A DNA stretch of 64,000 nucleotides from Amphiduros pacificus (taxonomy: Eukaryota; Annelida; Polychaeta; Phyllodocida; Hesionidae), in the NCBI GenBank assembly GCA_949316495.1, contig OX439008.1:37593822-37657821 (forward strand). The letters run 5' to 3'. Below are positions 49,563 through 59,879 of this stretch, piece after piece (the stretch's first letter is position 1; each line of letters begins with the position of its first letter). The notes under the pieces are model-generated. The model had not been told where the DNA came from. It ran no database searches and saw only the letters and a program-made list of their open reading frames with translations. A program made the position numbers and the translations under genes.

Positions 49563-50741
49563 AAAATTTTCCTGAATAATTAAAACAAAATTGTCCCCTA
49601 CAATATTTTATTATTACAAAATATATATACATATACAATCAATATGATTTGTATATAAATACATCCACAAATGTACCAACTGCATCACAATAAATTGAAA
49701 TTCATCCCATTCAATCCACTCAAAAAAGTGAAATATTGCTGAAAAGCATATTTTTTTACTACTGAAATGATATCTTATAAAATTCTTTTTCACTATTTTG
49801 CACTGAAATACTTTCATTTGGTTCAAACATTGGTATCCAGAAAATCCCATACATTTTTCAAAACCACTGTGGGGTTCACAAGTCTTATATGGCATTTTAA
49901 AGTCTCTAATGTGGAGAATTGTACGGGGTATTAAAGGGGCACAAGACTGGAAGGTGATAAAAGTTAACAGTTCTACCCAGAAACAATAAACAAAATTCCT
50001 GTTTTCATAAACAACTTATTTACCTTTGTGAAAATCAACCTATTCAAAAATCACCATCTCAATTTACATCATACTCCTTACATTATACAACACTACCTTT
50101 GAACCATAGGCCATATGCCTGCAAATTGCTTTATAAATGATCACCTAAAGTACTCACCCAGCATTTACCAGATTAAACAGTATTTACCAGTCAATGTGGT
50201 AAAATAATGTACCCAATATTAGTGTTGACTCCATTACCAGGACTCACAGAATACTACATATTACATTTGAATATCCACAAGATTCCAACACTTTTACCCT
50301 TATACAATTCCTTACCGTTTACTGAACATTTCCCTACAAAATAATGATTTCTTTACCTACTTCATTGCCACAATTGAATATAAATTCACTCTTTTTTCTA
50401 TTAGTTTGTCCTAAACAGTGATGAAATTTAAGAAAGATAAAATCAATCTCTGAGCATCTTGCATAATAGTGGCTGCGACATTTGAAGACATTCTTGCCAG
50501 GGCCATGAGACTGTAAACAGGGGTAGGGGTCCTTCCCTGGATTTTCTTTTAAAATTGTTCGGACATGCATTCTAGTACATTTAGGAGGTGTGAACAGGCA
50601 CCAATTTCTCTAATCTAAAAATATCTTAGAAGTTTTTGTGACTGAAAACAATATTCCAAAGGGCTTTGCCATACCACTTGGCTGCCAGCAATATTTTAAC
50701 CCCTTTTCCACAAAAAATACCTGGAGCCTAATGATAGAATT
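49563..50741. other. Intergenic, nothing recognised
   Basis: About 1.2 kb of AT-rich DNA without a gene, RNA or recognisable element between two SINE copies. Confidence 0.45.
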
Positions 50742-50910
50742 GATTTGTTTGTTTGGGGTTTTACATCACTTCTGACATTATTTCAGTCATTTCATGATGA
50801 GACCTTCTTGAAGCAGATATAGTGCTGCCTCACTGAATTGTCAGGTCACAGGTCCATGACATGACAACCCAGAATTAAAAGAACAACGGGTTTACCCTTA
50901 AGGCACTGAG
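50742..50910 (-). mobile_element. Truncated SINE copy
   Basis: Matches the tail-proximal body of the SINE at 58154-58474: GTTTGTTTGGGGTTTTACAT, a TTTCATGATGAGACC segment, then GTGCTGCCTCACTGAATTGT and ACATGACAACCCA. An ~11-bp internal deletion follows the last motif, and the tRNA-like head is absent. Several substitutions show that it is older or decaying. No target-site duplication was found. Confidence 0.75.
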
Positions 50911-51366
50911 AGAAGACAGATGACAGAAAATAACCCTCCCCCTCACTGCAATAGTATAGCTAAAAATGTTGATTAAAGGTATCTTTGTGCTCAAAAAATG
51001 TATTCCTTGTTCAATCTTTATTTCATTGCATCTTATTGCCCAGATGGTACTGATTGATGCAGCGGTGAAAAATTTGTAAGTCTTAATATTTCACTTTTCT
51101 TCAAAACTGTATTGAATTGTTATGATAAATATTTCCGTAATTCTGTTGTTAGAGATACCAGAATTTTGTTGTTTGACTAAATAATAAATTGAATTATTTG
51201 GGAAAATTTATTTACTTTTCATTATTTCAGAAAAATTATTTGCTCAAAATCTACATGCTATTCATAAAATGTAATATTATATGAGCTGAACAAAAATTTT
51301 CAAATCAAGGTCATTTAAGACCCAACAGGCACATTTTACGGTTCACAAGTGAGACCATCTTTATTG
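50911..51366. other. Spacer before 57-bp satellite, nothing recognised
   Basis: AT-rich unique sequence; no gene or element seen. Confidence 0.45.
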
Positions 51367-53395
51367 ATAGCTCCCACACCTCTGTCCATTATATTAGACA
51401 GGGAATGAGACGTCCTGAGCTCTCAAGCTCCCACACCTCTGTCCATTATATTAGACAGGGAATGAGGCTTCCTGAGCTGTCAAGCTCCCACAACTCTGTC
51501 CATTATATTAGACAGGGAATGAATGAGAAGTCCTGAGCTCTCAAGCTCCCACACCTCTGTCCATTATATTAGACAGGGAATGAGACGTCCTGAGCTCTCA
51601 AGCTCCCACACCTCTGTCCATTATATTAGACAGGGAATGAGAAGTCCTGAGCTCTCAAGCTCCCACACCTCTGTCCATTATATTAGACAGGGAATGAGAC
51701 GTCCTGAGGGCTCAAGCTCCCACACCTCTGTCCATTATATTAGACAGGGAATGAGACGTCCTGAGCTCTCAAGCTCCCACACCTCTGTCCATTATATTAG
51801 ACAGGGAATGAGACGTCCTGAGCTCTCAAGCTCCCACACCTCTGTCCATTATATTAGACAGGGAATGAGAAGTCCTGAGCTCTCAAGCTCCCACACCTCT
51901 GTCCATTATATTAGACAGGGAATGAGACGTCCTGAGCTCTCAAGCTCCCACACCTCTGTCCATTATATTAGACAGGGAATGAGAAGTCCTGAGCTCTCAA
52001 GCTCCCACACCTCTGTCCATTATATTAGACAGGGAATGAGACGTCCTGAGCTCTCAAGCTCCCACACCTCTGTCCATTATATTAGACAGGGAATGAGACG
52101 TCCTGAGCTCTCAAGCTCCCACACCTCTGTCCATTATATTAGACAGGGAATGAGAAGTCCTGAGCTCTCAAGCTCCCACACCTCTGTCCATTATATTAGA
52201 CAGGGAATGAGAAGTCCTGAGCTCTCAAGCTCCCACACCTCTGTCCATTATATTAGACAGGGAATGAGACGTCCTGAGCTCTCAAGCTCCCACACCTCTG
52301 TCCATTATATTAGACAGGGAATGAGAAGTCCTGAGCTCTCAAGCTCCCACACCTCTGTCCATTATATTAGACAGGGAATGAGACGTCCTGAGGGCTCAAG
52401 CTCCCACACCTCTGTCCATTATATTAGACAGGGAATGAGACGTCCTGAGCTCTCAAGCTCCCACACCTCTGTCCATTATATTAGACAGGGAATGAGACGT
52501 CCTGAGCTCTCAAGCTCCCACACCTCTGTCCATTATATTAGACAGGGAATGAGAAGTCCTGAGCTCTCAAGCTCCCACACCTCTGTCCATTATATTAGAC
52601 AGGGAATGAGACGTCCTGAGCTCTCAAGCTCCCACACCTCTGTCCATTATATTAGACAGGGAATGAGAAGTCCTGAGCTCTCAAGCTCCCACACCTCTGT
52701 CCATTATATTAGACAGGGAATGAGACGTCCTGAGCTCTCAAGCTCCCACACCTCTGTCCATTATATTAGACAGGGAATGAGACGTCCTGAGCTCTCAAGC
52801 TCCCACACCTCTGTCCATTATATTAGACAGGGAATGAGAAGTCCTGAGCTCTCAAGCTCCCACACCTCTGTCCATTATATTAGACAGGGAATGAGAAGTC
52901 CTGAGCTCTCAAGCTCCCACACCTCTGTCCATTATATTAGACAGGGAATGAGACGTCCTGAGCTCTCAAGCTCCCACACCTCTGTCCATTATATTAGACA
53001 GGGAATGAGAAGTCCTGAGCTCTCAAGCTCCCACACCTCTGTCCATTATATTAGACAGGGAATGAATGAGAAGTCCTGAGCTCTCAAGCTACTACAACTC
53101 TGTCCATTACATAAGACAGGGAATGAGACGTCCTGAGGGTTCAATCTCAAACATCCCTGCCATAATATTAGACAGTAAAAGAGAAGTCCTCATTCCCACA
53201 AGTCTATTATATTAGACAGGGTATGAGACGTCCTGAGCCTCAGAGGGCTCAAGCCCCCACAACTCTGTCCATTACATAATACAGGGAATGAGAAGTCCAG
53301 AAGTCTCAAGTTCCTAATCTCTGACCATAATATTAGACAGGGGATGAGAAGTCTTGAGAGCCCAAGCTCCCATAATATTAGATAGATCAGATGAT
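51367..53395. repeat. 57-bp satellite with 12-unit (684-bp) higher-order repeat
   Basis: The core at 51523-53079 holds 27 units of 57 bp that are identical except at two places: AGACGTCCT versus AGAAGTCCT, and GAGCTCTCA versus GAGGGCTCA. Ordering these variants gives a strict 12-unit pattern repeated exactly. The rare GAGGGC variant occurs at 51707 and 52391, 684 bp apart. Both ends of the core carry a GAATGAATGAG variant unit (51518 and 53061). Flanking units (51367-51522 and 53080-53395) are increasingly degenerate. Since 57 is a multiple of three, a 518-codon + frame runs through the core, repeating a 19-residue unit. I consider it non-coding. Confidence 0.95.
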
Positions 53396-55077
53396 CTTAA
53401 GCTCAAGCTGGCATTAGGTTGGTAGTCTTTTCCACACTATCTTGTTGCCAGAATAGCTTATAAGTAACATTTACTCAAAAAATCTCATTTGGTAAATCAC
53501 CGAATGTCACTATCAATACAATAGTTTGAGGTTCAACATTTCTGAGGTATAGCAATGATGTATGAACATATATGGCAGCCTATTTTACAAATCATTAAGA
53601 CCATCAACACAAATTTCAAAGTGAGAAAAAGAAACCAAAATACTGAACGATGTGTAAGTTCTCCCTGTATAAGTAAGCACTGCACTACATCTTAGACAAC
53701 AGAGGCAATCACAATCAAAGCTTTACCACCTTGGTTATAAAGATAGAAATACTAATTTACAATAAAAACCTTAGATGTATTCATACATTTGATTTCTCTT
53801 CATTAACAAACCCATTCTTATACACAGGACATAATTATATCAAAGAGCAAATGGAAATGAAATAGCAAAAAATCGTACTAAAAATAGGTACATACTACAG
53901 GCTTATGGCACATTCTGCAGGGTATAGGATTTTCCCATATTTTCCTGCCCTGAAATGCATTTTGCGAATACATTAAAAATTGGAGACAGAAATGTCACAC
54001 TCAATCCCAAAATATCTGGTGCCCAAGTTGGGAACAATACATTCTATCACAGTGTCATATGTGAGAAAAGTTTATGAAAGTAATGTACCAACTTCAAAAG
54101 CTTTTAAATAATTTCTACTTTCATCGTTAAATGTAAAGAAATTGATAAATTATTTTATGACAATGCACACATAGTCACAAATTATGCAATAAAACAGAAA
54201 TAATGTTAAAAAGTCAGATGACAACTGTAAGACATTCCTTTGTATTTCTGGTTGCCCATTTTGCACATTGGGCAATAAAACATCCAAATATATTAAGATA
54301 TATACCAAATATATTTCTCCACCAATGACAAAAACGGGAATGCAACCAAGACAGTGTTTCAAGGTTTGAGTGATGAACGCTATAAAGTGCAATATTCATA
54401 TATAATTATAATTGCCAAATAAATCACAAGCTACTTACTTTTCTCACTTACTCTTAATTTTCTCTGACACCGGAAATCCAGGTCTAACATAAATAACCAA
54501 GTATTTTTTATTGAAATCTCTTAAGAAAAAAATAGGTGTTTCTCAAGAGTCCAGGACTGAAAGCAAGCATCTATGACTGCTTATATTATAATATCATTGT
54601 TTGCCCTTGTAGTGACCATCCTGAATATCAGAATGAATATTAAGATATCTACCTATGAGGCACTTTCTACTCCAGTAACCATGGCAACCCGTTCCTTTCC
54701 ATATAAATATTCTATCTAAACACATAAGCAATGGTTGTTACAACAATCTTTTAGAAATTTGATATTTAACAGAAACAATATAACATGTGCCATGACAATG
54801 ACATATATGAGAAATATAACAGCTTCATATTTAAAATATAAAAATAAAGTGTTCCAGAGCAAGCCTGGTGCATTCTACTCCTTAACATTCATTTAAATAT
54901 TTTGTTATTATGTGAACTAAAAGCGGAATCAGTGAACAATAATATCATTACAGTAACCTGAATGTTGCACTTACTCAAATAATTATGTTTAAACTGTTCA
55001 GGGATTCCATCAAACTATTACAAAACTGATCTAATCCAGGGAGATGGGGGAATGTAAAAACACTGTTAAAATTCACT
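53396..55077. other. Gene 3 3' flank and intergenic DNA
   Basis: AT-rich. Gene 3 runs leftward, so its 3'UTR lies here. A minus-strand AATAAA (TTTATT on +) at 54507-54512 is a possible polyadenylation signal about 570 nt past the stop. Short minus frames at 54150-54399 overlap each other and lack domains. Confidence 0.4.
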
Positions 55078-57417
55078 CTAAGAGTAACCAGGTTTAGAAG
55101 GACACTTTGCTTCATGGAATTTTTTCATGTCCGTTCTGACGAAGCCTTCATTACAGTACTGACAGTGGTATGGCTTCTCTCCTGTATGCAGCCGTACGTG
55201 ACGTTCCCGATTACTTGAGTTCCCAAACATCTGCCCACAGAACATGCAGGCACATTTTCCATGAAGTGTTCCTAAATGGTACTCATATTCTTCATAAGCC
55301 ATGAAAATTTGCTTGCAAATGCTGCATGTGTATTGAGATGGTAGTCCTAATGCAGCCGGGGACACTTTACCTTCAGAAGTGGCGGGCACAGGCTGGGACA
55401 TGACAAATGGGTGGCCTTCAACAGTTGCCATGGTGTCTATGTCAGTGGCAGCCACTGCAGCCAGATTGGGAAATCCTCCAGGAGCAATGTCTTGCAAAGG
55501 CACAGAGAGATTGCTATTAGAACCTTCATCGTCAGATATTTCTATTGCTGAAGGGTCTACTCTTGCTCTTTTTGTTCTGGTGGGGGTGCTCTCTCTACTG
55601 CTGCTGCCGAGGCGTATAGACATTGGTAATGCAGGAGACCGTGAAGACGAGCGGGATCTTCTCCTCGACTCAGAACCAACCGATTCCTTCCTCAGTCTTT
55701 TAGGAAAGGGAGCAGCTAATTTTTTGACAGCTTCTGCTACCAAGAGGTCTGGTGGTTCTCTTTCACAATCTTCAATGTCTCCTTCTATGTGGGTCACATT
55801 AGTTATCTTTAAAGGACTTTCCTGCAGAGCATTTTCTGAAGCCTTCTCAATGTCTTGAGCGTATTCTGGATGTTCTTTTTCATGTGACCTCAAATCACCA
55901 AACGATGACAAAATTTCACTGCACCATGCACATTCAAATATTGTATCTTTTTCTGAAGCATGGATATCAAAATGTGAGGAAAACTTTACTTTATCTTGAA
56001 ATTCTTGATCACAACCAAGACAAGACATTTCCATTTCTTCAACAGGACTTTCCTCCACTGGTTCTGGGCTTTGATCTTTATCCATTATAATCTCAATGGG
56101 GGCTGGACCAGCTAATATTTCTACAGCCTGTTTACCTGGACTGTTCGGGTTATCTGATGGCGATAAAACACTTGAATCAGTTATATCTTTAGGAATGTGA
56201 TCAACTGTATGTGTGAGTTCATGTTCAACATAAGTGACAAAGGCTGTGGTTTTAAAGGTGCATTTTGAGCAAGTATGGGTGATGGGAGTAGAGTTGAGAT
56301 GCTCAATAGTGTGGTCAACATAACTATCTTTATTGCCAAACCCCAATCCACATTCCATGCAGACATGCTCAAGGTTTAAATTATGGCAAGATCTGAAATG
56401 CAACCTCAGTACAGATTTTTGAGCATAGTTACGATCACATTCTCCACACCTGTATGGCTTGGGCAGATTGGAATGCTTCAACATGTGATTTTTAAGGTCA
56501 TCTTTTCTTGTATATTTCTGATTACAAACAGCACAAATGTAAGGCCTATAACCTGTGTGTAGTCTTGTGTGACGTTCTAAGTTTGCCCTGTTGCTGTAAG
56601 CTCGTGCACAGAAGGCACAAACAAATTTTCTGTGAACCTCTTCATTATGGGCATGAAACTCTTCTGGCACTCTGAATTTTTCATCACACTGTGTACATTC
56701 AAGTGTAGGATTATCATATACTTTTGGAACCCTACTTCTGTCAACCCCTTTTCCAGGAAATCCACCATCTGAAGAATCTCTCATTCCAGAGAACATCAGT
56801 GAGAAGTCCATGGCAGATGATTCTTGTAGGAAGGACGAACTGAGATCAAGGCTGTGATCAGAAGATCCTCTTGTTGTTTGATCTTCGTTTGGATGTTCAT
56901 AATCTGGAAGTTCTGTTTGAAATCCACTCAAACTCTCCTTTGGTTCCTCTTTAATCATAACTGGCAGTCTCATTTGGTCAACTTTCACATCAGTTTTCTC
57001 CTTTCTCTCATCCCCATGCATCTTGGGTGATTTGGTGTTTCTTTGTGAGTTTCCTTCATTTTCATAAGTAACATTTTCTGGCTCTTCCTCCTCAAGATCA
57101 TGATCTGTAGATTGGGGCATACCAACAGATTCTGCTATTGATCCACTGGCTTGCCTTGGCTTGGTGGCACCTTGATCTTCATTATGAGTAACCTCAATAG
57201 AACTGCTGGTGTCTGCAGCCCTGGTCTCCATCGTGCAACCATCTTCCTTCCTAAATGTCTCATGCATTTTGACAACAAGTTCTTCATCTTCAGCGCTGAT
57301 GCATATTATACCATCGACCTCAATTTTCCCTTTAAATGTCACGCTGACCTTACATAGCTGAAGAAATGATTCCTTCAACATGGTCAGCACCTGTGACTTT
57401 TTCCTGTGCGATGTCAT
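55078..57417 (-). CDS. C2H2 zinc-finger protein with novel N-terminal module (paralogue 3)
   Basis: 779 residues in one exon, probable nuclear regulator. Module residues 8-57 (LTMLKESFLQLCK, IEVDGIICISAED, ELVVKMHETFRKED) match the two paralogues. A SUMO-type IKEE (155-158) is followed by SLDLS (189-193), CtBP-motif-like, in the same order as gene 1. Eleven finger-like units form three groups: 239-262, 265-287, 293-315, 322-345, 351-373 and 381-403; then 464-486 and 494-516; then 696-719, 722-744 (TGEKP linker) and a terminal CCHC-like unit 750-772. Between the last groups are KRLRK (573-577), an Arg/Ser-rich tract (584-593), TRTKRAR and IEISDDE, a possible SUMO-interacting motif. The open frame continues to a GTG at 57438. 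I use the first ATG (57417, GCAAAGATGA) because the exon begins at an acceptor at 57440 and the paralogues start alike. Confidence 0.93.
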   Translation of the reverse strand: MTSHRKKSQVLTMLKESFLQLCKVSVTFKGKIEVDGIICISAEDEELVVKMHETFRKEDGCTMETRAADTSSSIEVTHNEDQGATKPRQASGSIAESVGMPQSTDHDLEEEEPENVTYENEGNSQRNTKSPKMHGDERKEKTDVKVDQMRLPVMIKEEPKESLSGFQTELPDYEHPNEDQTTRGSSDHSLDLSSSFLQESSAMDFSLMFSGMRDSSDGGFPGKGVDRSRVPKVYDNPTLECTQCDEKFRVPEEFHAHNEEVHRKFVCAFCARAYSNRANLERHTRLHTGYRPYICAVCNQKYTRKDDLKNHMLKHSNLPKPYRCGECDRNYAQKSVLRLHFRSCHNLNLEHVCMECGLGFGNKDSYVDHTIEHLNSTPITHTCSKCTFKTTAFVTYVEHELTHTVDHIPKDITDSSVLSPSDNPNSPGKQAVEILAGPAPIEIIMDKDQSPEPVEESPVEEMEMSCLGCDQEFQDKVKFSSHFDIHASEKDTIFECAWCSEILSSFGDLRSHEKEHPEYAQDIEKASENALQESPLKITNVTHIEGDIEDCEREPPDLLVAEAVKKLAAPFPKRLRKESVGSESRRRSRSSSRSPALPMSIRLGSSSRESTPTRTKRARVDPSAIEISDDEGSNSNLSVPLQDIAPGGFPNLAAVAATDIDTMATVEGHPFVMSQPVPATSEGKVSPAALGLPSQYTCSICKQIFMAYEEYEYHLGTLHGKCACMFCGQMFGNSSNRERHVRLHTGEKPYHCQYCNEGFVRTDMKKFHEAKCPSKPGYS

Positions 57418-57452
57418 CTTTGCTGCATTCCACGCCACCTCTGAAAAGAATG
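57418..57452 (-). other. Splice acceptor and 5'UTR of gene 3
   Basis: On the minus strand CTCATTCTTTTCAG ends at 57441, and 23 nt of untranslated exon lead to the ATG at 57417. Position and layout match genes 1 and 2, supporting common descent of the exon structure. Confidence 0.7.
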
Positions 57453-58138
57453 AGAAAATTATTAACCAATATCATTTATCAATCTTCATTCGTAAATCAT
57501 ATTTGTTGTAATCGCACACTAGTGCAAAAGCTTGTGGTGTTGGCACTGCATATATGAGTCTTTCTTTGATGTTAAGTGCAGAAGATGACAGGTGTACGGC
57601 CACAATCACACACAGGCGGGTGCCACGCCCCCTCATGCATCTTCAACTTGAACAATGACCGCTCCCTATTTACAAAACACCACGAGGGTTTCCAGCCTCC
57701 GAAATAAAATCACAGCCAAAATGGTGCACAAACCCAAAGGTTAATATATAATTCACAAATAATCCCTGGGATTTTTTAAAGAAATTTGCTGAGTACTGTT
57801 CAGCGATAAGAGGAATGACACGCTTCAACTCTGGCGACATCTTCAGTTTTTTCTTCACTTCAGTTGTCGCATCTTGAAACTGGGTCAAGATACTTCCTCT
57901 TCAACAACTACGCTCTGAATTTATAACTTAATTGCATGAACCATATCATTTGATTTACTATGATTAATGACGCGTTTTGACAACCTAAAAATAACAGCTT
58001 ACTTGCTTGGAATAGACAAATATTCCAAATGCTTATTCCACTTTGTTGACAGCGACCTGCAGGTGTGAGTGTTCCTCAAAATACAAACTTCTAACGAAAC
58101 AGTTTAATGTGATTTGCTCTGCACGTTCGCTGGAATCA
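57453..58138 (-). promoter_or_regulatory. Gene 3 upstream region, candidate promoter
   Basis: On the minus strand, a GC-richer patch around 57615-57660 contains GGGGGCGTGGC (GC-box/KLF-like). Further upstream, 57840-57900 contains TTTCAAGATGCGACAAC, which resembles the TTTCAAGATGGTGG of the candidate first exon of gene 2. A minus-strand open frame at 57670-57888 contains MSPELKRVIPLIAEQYSANF but is short and matches no family I know. A first exon for gene 3 is expected here, but I cannot place its donor. Confidence 0.3.
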
Positions 58139-58153
58139 CAAACCGTTTCAGAT

Positions 58154-58474
58154 TTGTTTGTTTGTTTGTTTGGGGCTTTACATCACTTTCAACATTATTT
58201 CAGTCATTTCGTGATGAGACTTACTTGTACCAGATATAGTGCTGCCTCACTGAATTGTCATGTCGCAGGTCCTTGACATGACAACCCACCCGGTCACAGA
58301 TTTACAAGGACAACGGGTTAACCCTTTTGGCACAGGCCTCAGCTCATGTGGGAAATTGTATCATGAGTTCAATCTCAGCATGGCCGGGATTCGAACCCAC
58401 GACCTTTAGATCACCACAGAGGAACTGGTGCTAATAAGCTGGCGCTCTAACCAACTGCGCCACAGCCCGTGGCC
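58154..58474 (-). mobile_element. Intact-looking tRNA-derived SINE
   Basis: 321 bp flanked by a perfect 15-bp target-site duplication, CAAACCGTTTCAGAT (58139-58153 and 58475-58489). On the minus strand the head reads GGGCTGTGGCGCAGTTGG (A-box) and GTGGGTTCGAATCCCGGC (B-box), a clear polymerase III tRNA-like promoter. A body shared with the copies at 49 and 51 kb and an (AAAC)n tail follow. The perfect duplication and clean promoter boxes suggest a fairly recent insertion. It lies about 720 bp upstream of the gene 3 coding exon, in or near its 5' region. Confidence 0.9.
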
Positions 58475-58489
58475 CAAACCGTTTCAGAT

Positions 58490-59050
58490 CAATTTTGTGT
58501 GTAGGTCTAATATTATTTCCATTAATCACACTTCTTTGATTTAAACAACTGTTTCGTTTTTTGGGCAATGTCCATTGATATACTATATTTCTTATATAAT
58601 AATAAACATTGAACTGACTGAAAATTAAATATTTTTTTTTTGAAGATTTGACTTCGGTAGTGTTTGGTTATCACATGGAAATATGGATAATGTTCGTTGG
58701 AACGCATACTTTATATAATATTCCAAAACCGTTTCATAACGAGTGATCAATCATCATATTATCTTTTTTATAGAGGAACTTATAAGTTAGTAGGTAAGCT
58801 ATAATTACATGTATGATCATTATAAGTGACTGAATTGTTTAAGTATTTAAATGTCTGAAAAATATGTCTTTCTATTGCAAACATTCAAAGACTTTTATAT
58901 TGATAATTCATTATACTTATCTTTATATAGTATATATTTCTATAGCTTTATGTATGAAGTATTCAGAAGAAAATCATCGAAATGAATGACTGCTTGTGCA
59001 AAAATTGGTGATATTCATAATTGTTAACAAGCTGGTGCATAATTTTTTTA
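58490..59050. other. Intergenic, nothing recognised
   Basis: About 560 bp of very AT-rich DNA between the SINE and the pentanucleotide array. Confidence 0.45.
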
Positions 59051-59312
59051 TTTATTTTATTTTATTTTATTTTATTTTATTTTATTTTATTTTATTTTAT
59101 TTTATTTTATTTTATTTTATTTTATTTTATTTTATTTTATTTTATTTTATTTTATTTTATTTTATTTTATTTTATTTTATTTTATTTTATTTTATTTTAT
59201 TTTATTTTATTTTATTTTATTTTATTTTATTTTATTTTATTTTATTTTATTTTATTTTATTTTATTTTATTTTATTTTATTTTATTTTATTTTATTTTAT
59301 TTTATTTTATTT
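59051..59312. repeat. (TTTTA)n microsatellite
   Basis: About 52 uninterrupted copies of TTTTA, followed to ~59400 by degenerate T-rich remnants. The phrase TTATTTTTTCTTAGCCTA occurs at 59311-59328 and again at 59426-59443, so a flanking segment was duplicated as well. The two 117-120-codon frames of repeating ILFYF are artefacts of the pentamer. The purity predicts high length polymorphism. Confidence 0.97.
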
Positions 59313-59497
59313 ATTTTTTCTTAGCCTATTTTATTTTATCTTATTTTATTTCATTTAATTTTAGTTTAATTTAATTTATTTTTTTTAATTTTATATTTTT
59401 TTCTTTCTTATACTATTTTATTTATTTATTTTTTCTTAGCCTACAAAGCGTCTGGTGAGAGGCAAGGTACAATCGTCTGCTTGACAACGGCGGTGCC

Positions 59498-59572
59498 ATG
59501 GTCGACCAGAAACACGTGGACAAATACTGTCAGGGGAAATATTCATTTTTGAAGCCGCCATCCACCGGGAAG
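59498..59572 (+). CDS. Candidate first coding exon of an unidentified gene (25 codons)
   Basis: In a locally GC-rich stretch, GGTGCCATGG gives a near-optimal initiation context. The frame then runs without stop through MVDQKHVDKYCQGK and SFLKPPSTGK to a strong donor, GGGAAG|GTAAGAAA, at 59573 (phase 0). The peptide is charged and plausible as a protein N-terminus, but I do not recognise the family. No matching second exon was found in the remaining 4.4 kb. It would run away from gene 3 (divergent pair). It could also be a chance frame in promoter DNA. Confidence 0.35.
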
Positions 59573-59879
59573 GTAAGAAAACATCCTCGAAAAATTGTGT
59601 TAGATGACCCTATTCATGAAAATGTTTTAATCACCGAGATTAAATGAATGGATATGACAGAGAGCCCATGAGCATGATCACAACAATCCACCTGACGGTT
59701 TATCACTTTATGCATCTATAATATCTGTGCAAAAAAAGATGCAAATATTGCAACTTAATGCAAGTCATTACAATCACAGAGATCAAGACACAAATATAAT
59801 AAATGCATTGTGTTTAAAATGATTCCAACCAATCCAGGGGACATTGTGGTGCTATCAGCGACCGTTTAACTCCGAATTT

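Noticed and set aside
55379-55858. 159-codon + frame
   Set aside because: It is the antisense shadow of the gene 3 coding sequence, over the Ser/Arg-rich linker.
57418-57438. GTG as start of gene 3
   Set aside because: It immediately follows the splice acceptor. The first ATG at 57417 has good context and aligns with the other paralogues.
57670-57888. 72-codon minus-strand frame upstream of gene 3
   Set aside because: It begins with a non-ATG codon and has no family match or clear splice donor. It is kept only as a note in the gene 3 upstream entry.
58996-59374. Two 117-120-codon frames of repeating ILFYF
   Set aside because: Direct translation of the (TTTTA)n array; pure low-complexity artefact.
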